A DNA stretch of 64,000 nt from Mactromeris polynyma (taxonomy: Eukaryota > Mollusca > Bivalvia > Venerida > Mactridae), in contig JASFXZ010000029.1 in the NCBI GenBank assembly GCA_032209605.1, positions 2,903,001 to 2,967,000 on the forward strand. Reading direction: 5' to 3'. The notes below the pieces were generated by a model. It did no database searches. It worked only from the letters and a program-made list of their open reading frames with translations, and had not been told where the DNA came from. The position numbers and the translations under genes are program-made. Shown here in pieces: positions 32,809 through 45,179 of this stretch; the stretch's first letter is position 1, and the number at the start of each line of letters is the position of its first letter.

Positions 32809-33775
32809 GATCAAGATGAAATGAAGAGCAACAGTCAGTGTTAGGACCAAGATGAAATGAAAACAAACAGTCAGTGTTTAGACCAAGATGAAATGAAGAG
32901 CAACAGTCAGTGTTTGGACCAAGATGAAATGAAGAGCAACAGGCAGTGTTTGGACCAAGATGAAATGAAGAGCAACAGTCAGTGTTTGGACAAAGATGAA
33001 ATGAAGAGCAACAGTCAGTGTTCGGACCAAGATGAAATGAAGAGCAACAGTCAGTGTTTGGACCAAGATGAAATGAAGAGCAACAGTCAGTGTTCGGACC
33101 AAGATGAAATGAAGAGCAACAGTCAGTGTTTGAACCAAGATGAAATGAAGAGCAACAGTCAGTGTTTGAACCAAGATTAAATGAAGAGCAACAGTCAGTG
33201 TTCGGACCAAGATGAAATGAAGAGCAACAGTCAGTGTTCGGACCAAGATGAAATGAAGAGCAACAGTCAGTGTTTGGACCAAAATGAAATGAAGAGCAAC
33301 AGTCAGTGTTTGGACCAAGATGAAATGAAGAGCAACAGTCAGTGTTCGGACCAAGATGAAATAAAGAGCAACAGTCAGTGTTTGGACCAAGATGAAATGA
33401 AGAGCAACAGTCAGTGTTTGGACCAAGATGAAATGAAGAGCAACAGTCAGTGTTTGAACCAAGATTAAATGAAGAGCAACAGTCAGTGTTCGGACCAAGA
33501 TGAAATGAAGAGCAACAGTCAGTGTTCGGACCAAGATGAAATGAAGAGCAACAGTCAGTGTTTGGACCAAAATGAAATGAAGAGCAACAGTCAGTGTTTG
33601 GACCAAGATGAAATGAAGAGCAACAGTCAGTGTTCGGACCAAGATGAAATAAAGAGCAACAGTCAGTGTTTGGACCAAGATGAAATGAAGAGCAACAGTC
33701 AGTGTTTGGACCAAGATGAAATGAAGAGCAACAGTCAGTGTTTGGACCAAGATGATATGTAGAGCATCAGTCAGT
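32809..33775. repeat. Minisatellite, 36-bp unit, type 1, with 288-bp higher-order repeat
   Basis: The unit is GACCAAGATGAAATGAAGAG followed by CAACAGTCAGTGTTTG. 33181-33468 and 33469-33756 are two copies of the same ordered block of eight variant units, each block following an AAGATTAAATG unit. The 309-residue minus-strand ORF and the DEMKSNSQCLDQ plus-strand ORFs are artefacts of the 12-codon period. Confidence 0.97.
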
Positions 33776-36118
33776 GCTAGGACCACGATGATATGTGAGG
33801 ACAACAATCAGTGCTAGGATCAAGATGATATGTGAGGACAACAGTCAGTGCTAGGACCAAGATGATATGTGAGGGCAACAGTCAGTGCTAGGACCAAGAT
33901 GATATGTGAGGACAACAGTCAGTGCTAGGACCAAGATGATATGTGAGGACAACAGTCAGTGCTAGGACCAAGATGATATGTGAGGACAACAGTCAGTGCT
34001 AGGATCAAGATGATATGTGAGGGCAACAATCAGTGCTAGGATCAAGATGATATGTGAGGACAACAGTCAGTGCTAGGACCAAGATGATATGTGAGGACAA
34101 CAGTCAGTGCTAGGACCAAGATGATATGTGAGGGCAACAATCAGTGCTAGGACCAAGATGATATGTGAGGACAACAGTCAGTGCTAGGACCAAGATGATA
34201 TGTGAGGGCAACAATCAGTGCAAGGATCAAGATGATATGTGAGGACAACAGTCAGTGCTAGGACCAAGATGATAGGTGAGGACAACAGTCAGTGCTAGGA
34301 CCAAGATGATAGGTGAGGACAACAGTCAGTGCTAGGACCAAGATGATATGTGAGGACAACAGTCAGTGCTAGGACCAAGATGATATGTGAGGACAACAGT
34401 CAGTGCTAGGACCAAGATGATATGTGAGTGCAAGAGTCAGTGCTAGGACCAAGATGATAGGTGAGGGCAACAGTCAGTGCTAGGACCAAGATGATATGTG
34501 AGTGCAAGAGTCAGTGCTAGGACCAAGATGATATGTGAGGCAACAATCAGTGCTAGGACCAAGATGATATGTGAGGGCAACAGTCAGTGCTAGGACCAAG
34601 ATGATATGTGAGGGCATCAGTCAGTGCTAGGACCAAGATCATATGTGAGGACAACAATCAGTGCTAGGACCAAGATGATATGTGGAGCAACAGTCAGTGC
34701 TTGGACCAAGATGATATGTGAGGGCAACAGTCAGTGCTAGGACCAAGATGATATGTGGAGCAACAGTCAGTGCTAGGACCACGATGATATGTGGAGCAAC
34801 AGTCAGTGCTAGGACCACGATGATACGTGGAGCAACAGTCAGTGCTAGGACCAAGATGATATGTGAGGGCAACAGTCAGTGCTAGGACCAAGATGATATG
34901 TGAGGGCAACAGTCAGTGCTAGGACCAAGATGATATGTGAGGGCAACAGACAGTGCTAGGACCAAGATGATATGTGGAGCAACAGTCAGTGCTAGGACCA
35001 AGATGATATGTGAGGGCAACAGACAGTGCTAGGACCAAGATGATATGTGGAGCAACAGTCAGTGCTAGGACCAAGATAATATGTGAGGGCATCAGTCAGT
35101 GCTAGGACCAAGATGATATGTGAGGGCAACAGACAGTGCTAGGACCAAGATGATATGTGGAGCAACAGTCAGTGCTAGGACCAAGATGATATGTGAGGGC
35201 ATCAGTCAGTGCTAGGACCAAGATGATATGTGAGGGCAACAGACAGTGCTAGGACCAAGATGATATGTGGAGCAACAGTCAGTGCTAGGACCAAGATGAT
35301 ATGTGAGGGCATCAGTCAGTGCTAGGACCAAGATCATATGTGAGGACAACAATCAGTGCTAGGACCAAGATGATATGTGGAGCAACAGTCAGTGCTTGGA
35401 CCAAGATGATATGTGAGGGCAACAGTCAGTGCTAGGACCAAGATGATATGTGGAGCAACAGTCAGTGCTAGGACCACGATGATATGTGGAGCAACAGTCA
35501 GTGCTAGGACCAAGATCATATGTGGAGCAACATTCAGTGCTAGGACCACGATGATACGTGGAGCAACAGTCAGTGCTAGGACCAAGATCATATGTGAGTG
35601 CAAGAGTCAGTGCTAGGACCACGATGATACGTGGAGCAACAGTCAGTGCTAGGACCACGATGATACGTGGAGCAACAGTCAGTGCTAGGACCAAGATCAT
35701 ATGTGAGTGCAAGAGTCAGTGCTAGGACCACGATGATACGTGGAGCAACAGTCAGTGCTAGGACCACGATGATACGTGGAGCAACAGTCAGTGCTAGGAC
35801 CAAGATCATATGTGAGTGCAAGAGTCAGTGCTAGGACCACGATGATATGTGGAGCAACAGTCAGTGCTAGGACCACGATGATATGTGGAGCAACAGTCAG
35901 TGCTAGGACCAAGATGATATGTGGAGCAACAGTCAGTGCTAGGACCAAGATCATATGAGGAGCAACAGTCAGTGCTAGGACCACGATGATACGTGGAGCA
36001 ACAGTCAGTGCTAGGACCAAGATCATATGTGAGTGCAACAGTCAGTGCTAGGACCACGATGATATGTGAGGGCAACAGTCAGTGCTAGGACCAAGATCCT
36101 ATGTGAGTGCAAGAGTAA
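33776..36118. repeat. Minisatellite, 36/37-bp unit, type 2
   Basis: The unit is AGGACCAAGATGATATGTGA followed by GGGCAACAGTCAGTGCT (37) or GGAGCAACAGTCAGTGCT-type (36). It directly continues type 1 and shares CAACAGTCAGTG. Higher-order blocks of about 109-110 bp (three units) recur at 34900-35340 and at 35590-35820. Confidence 0.97.
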
Positions 36119-37264
36119 ATGTTATTCATCTTGATTCATATGAACGTCCCGTTCGGATGTCGCTACCGTCAGTTTTATAGGGTTATAATGTACTTGGGAG
36201 TGGTGACCGCTACAGTCGGTGTTACGGGGTGCTGATGTGCCACTATAACCAACGCGATGGAGTATTCTAAACTCCAGGTAACAAAACAATCTGGTACACA
36301 TATACTTGTTTATTATAATAAACCAAAGGCTGTTTACTGAATTCAAAATTCCTTTACGCCTTCGTTATTTTTCCGTTTGCCGAAAACCTTTCGGAAACTC
36401 AATGCCTGTTGACGTTCTACAAATACCTTCTCAATTATTCACCTGCAGTCGAAGACTCTACAACAAGTTCAATCGATATACGCATCTGTGTTTCCTGGCG
36501 TTAAATGGGCATCATTTTAAATTTACATATTACTTGCGTTACATTTGAAGCCTTCTCTGGACGACATAAATTTTACGGAGCAAGTTTTACATACTGAAAA
36601 CATACGAGAAAAACGAGTGGAAACGCAGGTATACAAAATAGCCTTGGCCGACTTAACATTGCAAGCTTCTGCTATATTTGAAAGGGGGCAATTTTTATAA
36701 GGTTTGTCCTCTAGCCGTAATAATTGTTAATTGAGTAAAGTAATTGAATGCAACCATCGCCGAAAATGACACTTTAAAACTGCGTATTTCGAACCTTATC
36801 ACCTTGATTTGAAACGTAAACAACCTTTCGTTGATATTGCATTTTCTATTGGTTTGGCGGCCGCTATTGATGCTATTATAAACTGCGTATTTTCTGTCAT
36901 TCGTTTTGACATTATGACTTAAGAGAATACACTAAGCGTTATAACAAAAACAACCATCCCGCATGAATTCTTCATAACCTTGCATGGGGTATCAAATATA
37001 CATTCCATTCTTGTATTGTACTTGATAAAGAACCAATCAAAAAGCAGCTTTCAGAATATGGAAATACCCCGATATTCTTATAATTTATAAATACGCAAAC
37101 TAACGATACATGACACAAGTTGTACTTGACCTTTGACACAAGAGATTTGACATACCCATTGATGTAAATCATTGACAATATCGAGTTCCCCTATCCGCAT
37201 GATTTGACGATATCTGACGATCTTAATGTAGGTCTGACAGGTATATCGTCTGCAGATCAGTGTA
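36119..37264. other. Intergenic, no gene seen
   Basis: Non-repetitive stretch between the 36-bp array and the next MITE. One TCGTCTGC motif at 37246. No supported exon. Confidence 0.5.
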
Positions 37265-37432
37265 CAGTAAAACCTCACTTAAAGACCACCTAAATAATAA
37301 GACCACCTTCATATTAAGACCACACTTTTCAAGTTCATTTTGACAGCTCCGCTCTTTATTCAACCTCAATATTAAGACCACCTCAATATAATGACCAGTT
37401 TTCAAGGGTCCCAAGGGTGGTCTTATTACTAT
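37265..37432. mobile_element. MITE, CAGTAAAACCTCA family, right end lost
   Basis: TA/CAGTAAAACCTCACTTAAAG at the left; ends after GGTGGTCTTATTACTATAAA without the terminal GAGGTTTTACTG. Confidence 0.8.
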
Positions 37433-37714
37433 AAATGACTTGCAATTTTCAGTCAGTTATTCTTTTCGTTCCCATGGTATCATTTGAATCCAAATTTCAC
37501 AAATAAAAAATGCGATTGTCTTAAATTTAATTAAAAACATATTCTTAGTGATATTTTCGTATCATTTAGCAATGTCGCTAGTTTTGACAGGTAGTGAACA
37601 ATGTCATCATAAGTGCTTTTAACATATACCCTCGACTAAATTACGAATATATCCATGATTCTTTAAGTGTGGCAACTCCATTACCAAAGGTTATGATACC
37701 GAGTTTTGAAACCA

Positions 37715-38262
37715 GTTTCTAAATGCAACCTTGCCATTGGTCCGTTTAGAGACTGTAATCAAAATGCAACCTTGCCATTGGTCCGTGTAGAGTCTGTGCT
37801 CAAAATGCAACGTTGCCATTGGTCCGTTTAGAGTCTGTGCTCAAAATGCAACCTTGCCATTGGTCCGTTTGGAGACTGTGCTCAAAGTGCAACCTTGCCA
37901 TTGGTCCGTTTAGAGACTGTGCTTAAAGTGCAACCTTGCCATTGGTTCGTTTAGAGACTGTGCTCAAAGTGCAACCTTGCCATTGGTCCGTTTAGAGACT
38001 GTGCTCAAAATGCAACCTTACCATTGGTCTGTTTAGAGACTGTGCTCAAAGTACAACCTTGTCATTGGTCCGTTTAGAGACTGTGCTCAAAGTGCAACCT
38101 TGCCATTGGTCCGTTTAGAGACTGTGCTCAAAATGCAACCATGCCATTGGTCCGTTTAGAGAATGTGCTCAAAAAGCAACCTTGCCATTGGTCCGTTTAG
38201 AGACTGTGCTCAAAATGCAACCTTGCCATTGGTCCGTTTAGAGACTGTGCTCAAAATCACAG
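37715..38262. repeat. Minisatellite, 41-bp unit, about 13 copies
   Basis: The unit is GCAACCTTGCCATTGGTCCG followed by TTTAGAGACTGTGCTCAAAAT. Each unit carries ATTGG (inverted CCAAT). Copies differ by one to three bases. Confidence 0.95.
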
Positions 38263-38412
38263 GCTCGAGTTTTAAGGCATGCTTCTAAACTAATGTTTAT
38301 AAACTGAGATGCATATTATCATTACAGGTCATCGTACGGATTTCCTCGCATTCTTTGTTTTGTATGTCAATGTCCCTTCTAGTATACGAGTGAATCTAAT
38401 CAAATTTAAATA

Positions 38413-38586
38413 CAGTCGGACCTCGTTCATTCGAATTCATCGGGTTCGAAATTTTATTTCGAATAAAACATGGTCTCGAATTGCCCATTTCAACTCGACG
38501 TGCCTCGACGATACATCGGGACCTGGTATTTATTTGGGATGGTACCAAGTATTTGGATAGGTTATTGATTAAACGAGGTCCGACTG
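38413..38586. mobile_element. MITE, CAGTCGGACCTCG family
   Basis: TA/CAGTCGGACCTCGTTCATTC at the left, TTAAACGAGGTCCGACTG/TA at the right. Confidence 0.88.
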
Positions 38587-38609
38587 TAGATCTAACTAAG
38601 TGTGATATG

Positions 38610-38793
38610 CAGTGAAAACTCAATAATAAGACCACCCTTGGGACTCTAGAAAACTGGTCTTCTTATTGAGGTGGTCTTAATATTGAAGATGAATAAAGAG
38701 TAAAACGGTGAAAATACATGTAGACTTGAAAATTGTGTTCTTAATTTTGAGGTGTTCTTATTATTGAGGTGGTCTTTCAATGAGGTTTTAGTG
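38610..38793. mobile_element. MITE, CAGTAAAACCTCA family
   Basis: CAGTGAAAACTCAATAATAA at the left, CAATGAGGTTTTAGTG/TA at the right. It lies 23 bp from the preceding MITE. Confidence 0.82.
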
Positions 38794-39440
38794 TACGACC
38801 ATCTATGACATGTGAAACGTTTTTGAAGACTGTTGTTTACCATGGGTTTCAGATAAACGTGTCTTTCATCATGATAACACACTGATCAACGTTCGTCCCG
38901 CGCTGTGCATTCTCAAGATAACGAAACAATGTCACATTTTGTCATGCTTATAAAAAATACGGAAACGTGTATCGACCATCCCAGCGTGTCATTGTACTCG
39001 TACATCATATTTAAACATTTTTTTAAATACTTACTTTTTCGAATGCATCTACTACTTTATGCTACAGACATAGTATTGGTATGTGATACATTTCTGTTCA
39101 TTTATAAATATATATTTTATATATACATGTACCTCTTGTTTTTTTCTTAAACGAATGATTTACGTACCAAGGGGAGGGTGTTGACTCAAATTGCAAGATC
39201 TCGAAATTTCCGTAACAGTTCGGAAGAGTCTACCGAGGTGATCCAATTGTGTCGACACTTCCGTTTTATATTAATCTGTGACGACTTCATGTGGTCTACC
39301 TTTCATGTTCAGCCATTGCATCGTCCTTGTCGAACCTTTCATGAGAATTGCTTGAACAAAACGTGTCACAAATTTGTCTAAGATACAAGCCTATAGTGAT
39401 ATTGAATAAGTAATCAGTGGTTGAGTCACTCGATAAATTA
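38794..39440. other. Intergenic, no gene seen
   Basis: Nothing recognised except AT-rich sequence and a TATA-rich run near 39105-39130. Confidence 0.5.
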
Positions 39441-39680
39441 CAGTAGACTGACTTCGAAACCTCGAACACAGTAGATACCTCGAACAGGTTCATATATTAT
39501 ACTCATTTTGTGTTCATTTGTTTACCTAAAAAAACATGAAATATATTTCCTATAGTTTGAACCTTAATAAACATGTATTAACAAGAATGAATGCATAATG
39601 TATTGAACCGTATTTGTTGAAGAAACATCACTAAATTTTACTGAAAAAAGTTTTTTAACAATCAGACTATTTTACAAGTT

Positions 39681-39953
39681 TTGCCTGTTAGTGATATGGT
39701 ACAAAAAGATACGTTCAATCGGTTTTACATTGCAATGGATCTTATTAGAGATGTTTTAGCCAATATAACAACAATACTGGATGAAGCCAATTCAAACATT
39801 TTATGTTCAGATGAACCAGATACATCTTTAAGTCCCGACGAAATCCCTTCTTATTTCATTTATCTAACAGTAGATCATTCGAACGGAGATAGGTCGAACA
39901 CTCGAATAAAATGTGCAGTCTCTAGCTACCATTTCATTCATTTATCACCATAG
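39681..39953 (+). CDS. Unassigned ORF inside the 39441-41196 transposon
   Basis: 90 residues, containing FYIAMDLIRDVLANITTIL and DEANSNILCSDEPDTSL. I recognise no domain. Its first part is repeated, with frame breaks, at 45180-45372 (minus strand), so it is transposon sequence. It could be the tail of a transposase or of a second element-encoded protein. Confidence 0.3.
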   Translation: MPVSDMVQKDTFNRFYIAMDLIRDVLANITTILDEANSNILCSDEPDTSLSPDEIPSYFIYLTVDHSNGDRSNTRIKCAVSSYHFIHLSP

Positions 39954-40585
39954 ATAGGTCGAACAATGAATACTTAACACCCATTCTTGTCAATTACTTG
40001 ACTGTTGTACTATGTACATATACTATTGTTTTCTTGCATTGTATGAATGTTCATGTAGGTTTTATTATGTTTTAAAAGTCTCTTATAATTCAATTGTGAA
40101 TGGCATTGTACTGCAACAAAAAATAAATGTTTCCTTGTAAATATGTATATGTATTGTTGTTCGCAATACTGAGACGGAAATAAAGAAATATATATACTTA
40201 TGTGACAAAGCAATCATTAAGTATATCCATTAAATATTATATTTTTTATAGTTTATTAACATATCTCAGTGAATGTAAAACATGACAATATGAGTATACA
40301 TGTACATAATATACAAAATAATAATACAATTCAAAACAAAATCAATGCACTTAGTAGATCCATTAAGCATTTAATGAACAAAACGGAAACTTTAATTGTT
40401 AATTATTTATTGAAATGTAGAGTAAATGAAATTCTAGAACAACAATTTATCGACTATTACAAATACTTAAAACAAAATGGCAAACTTCATTGTAAAATCC
40501 GTCGAAGTGTCGATATTGGTATAATTTCGACTGTAAATGTATGAGCTTTGTCATGTATGTTCGAGTTTAGTTATGAATTGTTGTA

Positions 40586-40768
40586 CTGTAAAACTTTATA
40601 ATGCGACCACCATTGGGACCCTTGAAAACTGTTCTTATTATTGAGGTGGTCTTAATATTGAGGTCGAATACATTTTTAGAGCAAAACCATGAAAATGGAC
40701 TTGAAAAGTGTGTTCATAATTTTGAGGTGGTCTTATTATTGAGGTGGTCTTTAAGTGAGGTTTTACTG
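40586..40768. mobile_element. MITE, CAGTAAAACCTCA family, nested in 39441-41196
   Basis: TA/CTGTAAAACTTTATAATGCG at the left, AAGTGAGGTTTTACTG/TA at the right. Confidence 0.82.
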
Positions 40769-40977
40769 TATAATGCATACTGTATGTTTGAGTTTAATCA
40801 TGAATTGATGTATGCTCGTATTGCAGTATGTCTTCCATGAACCGTTGATGATACTTGTGCTATAAATTTGTGTCGAACAATGGAACATTGCCGTTATAAT
40901 TCCGTGATGTATACATATAAGAATAAACGAATGATTTAATTAAATCTGTTTTTGTTTTCCTTTCATTTCTTTTTTAA

Positions 40978-41125
40978 CAGTAAAACCTCACTTAAAGACC
41001 ACATCAATAATATGACCACCTCAAAATTAAGACCACACTTTTCAAGTCCATTTCGACTGTTCCGCTCTTTATTCAACCTCAATATCAAGGGTCCCATGTG
41101 TGGTCTTAATATCGAGGTTTTACTG
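40978..41125. mobile_element. MITE, CAGTAAAACCTCA family, nested in 39441-41196
   Basis: CAGTAAAACCTCACTTAAAG at the left, ATCGAGGTTTTACTG/TA at the right, internally shortened. Confidence 0.85.
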
Positions 41126-42000
41126 TATCTACCATAGATGACTCAAACAACAGATGGCTGCAACTAACTGCTAGATCGAGGTTTCGAGTTCTACTGTACA
41201 TGAAGATGAGTGACGGTGGTTTTATTTTTTTTGAAACTATGTTTCGCTTTGAACATGTTTTACAGTGAAAGTAATTTGTCGTCAAAAAGATTTATACTTG
41301 TAAACTTGTATAAGAAACAATCCCAGCGTGTATAACACGTTAAGACAAACATTTCTCATAAAGTGCACAAGCGTTTCCTTCTTTTCGTCAAGGAAAAATT
41401 CAACACACATGTTCAGTAACTCCTACTCCGTTTTAAATCTAAAGGGATCATTTGAGGCTACGCATAAATTATATGCTGACGTGACTTAAGGTAGAAGTCT
41501 CCTGATGTATTCACCAAACATGGATTTGTTCTGCCCAACTGACTAAACTGTGTTTTATGGTCGAACTGAAGAATGTGTGAACAATGGACACCTGTCAAAG
41601 ATCACTATTAAAATGTTTTACCTGACTTACGATGTAGAATACTTGCAATGAAACAGGAGATAGCATCTCCATATGTTTCCAAATTTAATTTAATGGGAAA
41701 CAAGAATATTGTAAAATGATACAAAATCTTCAAGTTTTGTTGCACAATTTAATACGATTTAGATATAATTCAGTGATAAAGATGCATTTAGCATGAAATT
41801 TCAAGAAAAACAAACTTAATACACAAATTGAATTTTGACATGAAATACTAGATAAAAAATGCACTTTATTGTCACTGCAGATTACCATGACAACAGACAA
41901 ATATTAAATGTTAACAATAACCAGACAATAATTCCAAGCATGTTTTAAAGTACCAGCAAATTTCTGGCCAATGATATATTAAATAAAAGATTGTTTCACA

Positions 42001-42033
42001 GACAGACAGACGGACGGACGGACGGACAGATGG
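42001..42033. repeat. GACG/GACA microsatellite
   Basis: GACAGACAGACGGACGGACG and onward, about eight tetranucleotide units. Confidence 0.85.
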
Positions 42034-42118
42034 GCACTATTTGAAGTATATATCTAACTATGTCAGTAACAGATCATTTCAATATGGTAATCAACAAACA
42101 AATGTTGATTTACATATA

Positions 42119-42195
42119 CAGTAAAACCTCACTTAAAGGCCACCTCTGAATAATACGAGCATCTCAAAATTAAGAACACAATTTGAAAGTTTCTC
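42119..42195. mobile_element. MITE fragment, CAGTAAAACCTCA family
   Basis: Left half only: CAGTAAAACCTCACTTAAAG to AAATTAAGAACACAATTTGA. Confidence 0.75.
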
Positions 42196-43721
42196 CAACT
42201 TCTTAAAGAAGGCAGGGCTCTAGAAATTATCTTTAAATACAGTTGTCCCGGACTAGTGTACATGTTCATTTTGACTTGGTAGGCTAGTGAATGTACGAGC
42301 ATAGACTAGGGTATGGATTAACAGTTAAGTAGGACATGCATAACAGACTCGTCCCTGACTTAGTCCAACTCAACTGTTGGAAGCCCAAATCAGCAATGAG
42401 ACTTGTCCTGTCCTATCAGGCTAGTGGATTCCTACAGCCCTGGAAGGGTCAGGAAACAGCAAATGAACATTTTTTAAATGTTCCCCAAATCAAAAACAAG
42501 TCAAGTAGCATATATACATATATGTTTGATAATCAATGAATGTATGTACAATATGGAAACATTAACAGTGCACATAATTACAAAGCAACAACTCGTAGAA
42601 TAAATAAACCTCAACCATACATGATCACATTTCCACATTTAAAAGCGTCTGTGGCTTGATTTATGATTATCAATGTTTTGCCATGGGTGGGGGGGGGGGG
42701 GTGGGCAGAGATACATAGGACTTAGATAGAAGACGATTTCTGACAGGCGGAAATTTGACGCACAGAATGATTCTGGGTCCGCGGAAATAGGCTTTGGTCA
42801 GATTTTTAAAAGATCCCTGAAGTGGGGACTTAGCTTCTCCCACTGTTGGGATATAGTCAAGATGCTTGGCTCTAGTGAGGGGAATAAGACTCCAAAAAAG
42901 ACAAATTGTCTTATTCCCCTCTGTCAGCCTGCCACCCCCACCCCGGGGCCAAAAAAAGATAGGTGCATTACACATATCACAGTCATTCAATATTTCACGT
43001 AACAAAACCAACCACTAACAACAGATATTGAGCGTAGTTTACACCACAGGTCTACATAAAAATCTTAACAATATACATAATATAGCTCCTATATCATCAC
43101 ATAAGATTTCATACTTTATTACAGGACAATCATAATATAATCAGTGTGTGACAATTAGAGTTTCCAGCAGTTCTCCAAAATAGTCAAGTAACTGTGCTTT
43201 AATTGAGGGCGTTCAGGTGCCAAACTCTCAATATACTGGTATATAACACACAAACTACAATGATTTTGTATTTAGTCACAGCACCCTTTCCTAATCTCAT
43301 GGGCTTCCAACAATCATATAAATCACTAAATATAAAGTCACAGCTTCAATTACACTTGTTTCTTCTTCAGCAAAACACTCATCATTATCCTAACTTGCCA
43401 TCATATTTTCATCAAGCATCATCAAGGAGGCAGATAGAGCATCTTGTATCAGATCGGCGAAGGAAGTTGATAAACTCAACAAACTAGTAATTAGATATCT
43501 AAATGTTCCTCGGCTAGGTCAGTATTTCCAACCATTTCCAACACTTAATTAACAACCATCCCTTCTTATTCACTAGCTGTCCACTAATTCTTATCCTCTT
43601 TGAAAACATAAAGGGACTTACAATTACAGGAACAATGACACAGATATCTTTTTCATGCCGTATACAAACTCACTATTGTTTTATGAGAAAAAGTTTTTAC
43701 TATTCAACTTAAATTAACATT

Positions 43722-44019
43722 TTAATCATCATCAGAATCGTCGTCATCACTCTCTTCCGTACTCTCGTCGGAACTTATCACTTTCTTCCTCAACGATCTA
43801 GCAGTTATTACTTGGCTCTGTGCACCTAGACCTTTACCAGTGACCCTTGACCTTGAAACTGACCTTGACCTTGGTCTCTCCTTCTGTGGCGGTTGTTGTT
43901 GTTGTAGTTGCAGCGACTGTTGTCCAGTTATTGATTTGGTGAGGTTTGAGATAGGATTAGAATTGTTCACATCAGTTGGCAGATTTTCTGTCCCTGATTT
44001 TGTTTTCGCAGGATTCGTT
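43722..44019 (-). CDS. Terminal coding exon of an unidentified minus-strand gene (RS-rich, acidic C-terminus)
   Basis: On the minus strand, acceptor TTTATATTGCAG precedes 44019. The frame, entered with one base completing a codon, stays open for 98 codons to TAA at 43722. It encodes TNPAKTKSGTENLP, a Gln run (LQLQQQQPPQ), an Arg-Ser segment (ERPRSRSVSRSRV), then RSLRKKVISSDESTEES and an Asp-rich end (DDDDSDDD). Such RS plus acidic phospho-acceptor tails are common in nuclear proteins. I do not recognise the family. Upstream exons must lie beyond 44019 on the same strand and were not identified in the window. It may instead be a chance open exon, but the acceptor, low repeat content and biased composition argue for a real one. 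Confidence 0.55.
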
Positions 44020-44473
44020 CTGCAATATAAAGTTAACCAATCAAGAGAAAGAACAACTCTATGAGTAAGTTAAATGTTTTTTTAGAATAGTTTATTAACA
44101 CTTCACAAAATTTGTATTGGAATCCACCATAAATATTTCACAGTATGACAAAAATTGAATATTGACTGTGAGAATTAATATATATATGTTGTATATAATT
44201 ATACAAGAATATGTCAACACTTCTGGACTTATAAGAATATATTTATTGAGACAAAATGCAATGCAAAAATCAATTTGAATTAATATTCAATTATATTTTA
44301 ATATGGGTGTAACCTTAAATTATTTTACTTTAAAGAACTATCTTGGATTATGTATGTAATTATCAGAAAAACGAGTCTGTAATCCGTTTATACTTCCATT
44401 GCAGTAAGTTAAAGTTATATTCAATATATTTTTTGTAATGAAACGGAATGCAATCTTCAAATCATAGGAGATT

Positions 44474-44605
44474 GTCATGAGTTATCTCCCTAATCCATTC
44501 CAGAGTTATCTCCCTTTATCCCTTCTATAGTACTATATATACATATACTATAAAAGGCATAAAGGTAGAGAACTCAAGAAGGGATAAAGGGAGAGAACTC
44601 ATGAC
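44474..44605. repeat. Imperfect foldback (hairpin) sequence
   Basis: GTCATGAGTTATCTCCCT at the left and AGGGAGAGAACTCATGAC at the right; internal TTTATCCCTTCT pairs with AGAAGGGATAAA. Probably a small MITE. It lies in a likely intron of the minus-strand gene. Confidence 0.75.
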
Positions 44606-44824
44606 ATCCTCCTGCGCTTCAAATAAAAACTGACATTTCTTCTGCTGAAATAAGTAAATAATACCACATAAATCCTTTCCTGAAATAAATACAGCATTCA
44701 AAAACACTGTAGCACAGTCAACAATTGCATGGCAAAAAGATTTAACAAGGTGACCGAGGTAAAAGCTGGTTATTGTTAGAAAGCATTACATATAAGGTTT
44801 TAAGCTTTCAAATAAAAATAAGTA

Positions 44825-45009
44825 CAGTCCGACCTTGTTCATTCGAAATTGAGCAGGTCTGAAATTTGAATGAAACATGGTTTAAACTAATTCGTATAGC
44901 CCATTTCAATTTCAACATGCCTAAAGAATATACATTGGAACCTGATATTTATTTCGGATGATATTTTAGTTTTCAGATAGAAGGTTGTCGAATAAACGAG
45001 GGCCAACTG
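44825..45009. mobile_element. MITE, CAGTCGGACCTCG family
   Basis: TA/CAGTCCGACCTTGTTCATTC at the left, AATAAACGAGGGCCAACTG/TA at the right. Confidence 0.85.
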
Positions 45010-45179
45010 TATTAAAACAAAGATAAAGTTCATTGCAAAATTCATTAAAAAATATAGATATCAGAAAAATGACTTAAATTTCATACATACAGTATATAAG
45101 ATAGGGAAACGGCTGATTTTTTTATATGTGCAAGTTCTTCTTGGATAAAGACATAGTATAATTAGTAACAAAGTTCCAA

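Larger units (their letters stand above)
39441..41196. mobile_element. 1.76-kb TA-flanked DNA transposon with two nested MITEs
   Basis: Left end TTA/CAGTAGACTGACTTCGAAAC then CTCGAAC; right end GATCGAGGTTTCGAGTTC then TACTG/TA, which is its inverted complement with a small gap. TA flanks and the CAGT start fit the Tc1-mariner/pogo group (inferred). Inside are short ORFs at 39681-39953 (90 residues) and 40269-40544 (91 residues), neither recognisable as a transposase by eye. A diverged copy of 39650-39833 lies at 45180-45372 on the minus strand. MITEs at 40586-40768 and 40978-41125 were inserted later. Confidence 0.7.
41850..43721 (-). other. Likely 3' UTR of the minus-strand gene at 43722
   Basis: On the minus strand no stop-free coding stretch of interest follows the TAA. 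A minus-strand AATAAA (TTTATT at 41865-41870) is the first strong candidate transcript end. A G-run (42688-42700) and a C-rich patch near 42930 lie within. Assignment as UTR is inferred from position only. Confidence 0.35.

Noticed and set aside
32857..33807. ORFs encoding DEMKSNSQCLDQ repeats (+) and a 309-residue hydrophobic repeat protein (-)
   Set aside because: Product of the 36-bp period (12 codons). Plus-strand frames stop at each higher-order block, and both strands are open equally.
38905..39150. 81-residue hydrophobic ORF
   Set aside because: AT-rich low-complexity translation (Phe/Tyr/Leu), without splice signals or a homolog that I recognise.
42670..43487. ORFs on both strands near 43 kb
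   Set aside because: They lie in the probable 3' UTR of the minus-strand gene, include a G-run, and show no protein-like pattern.
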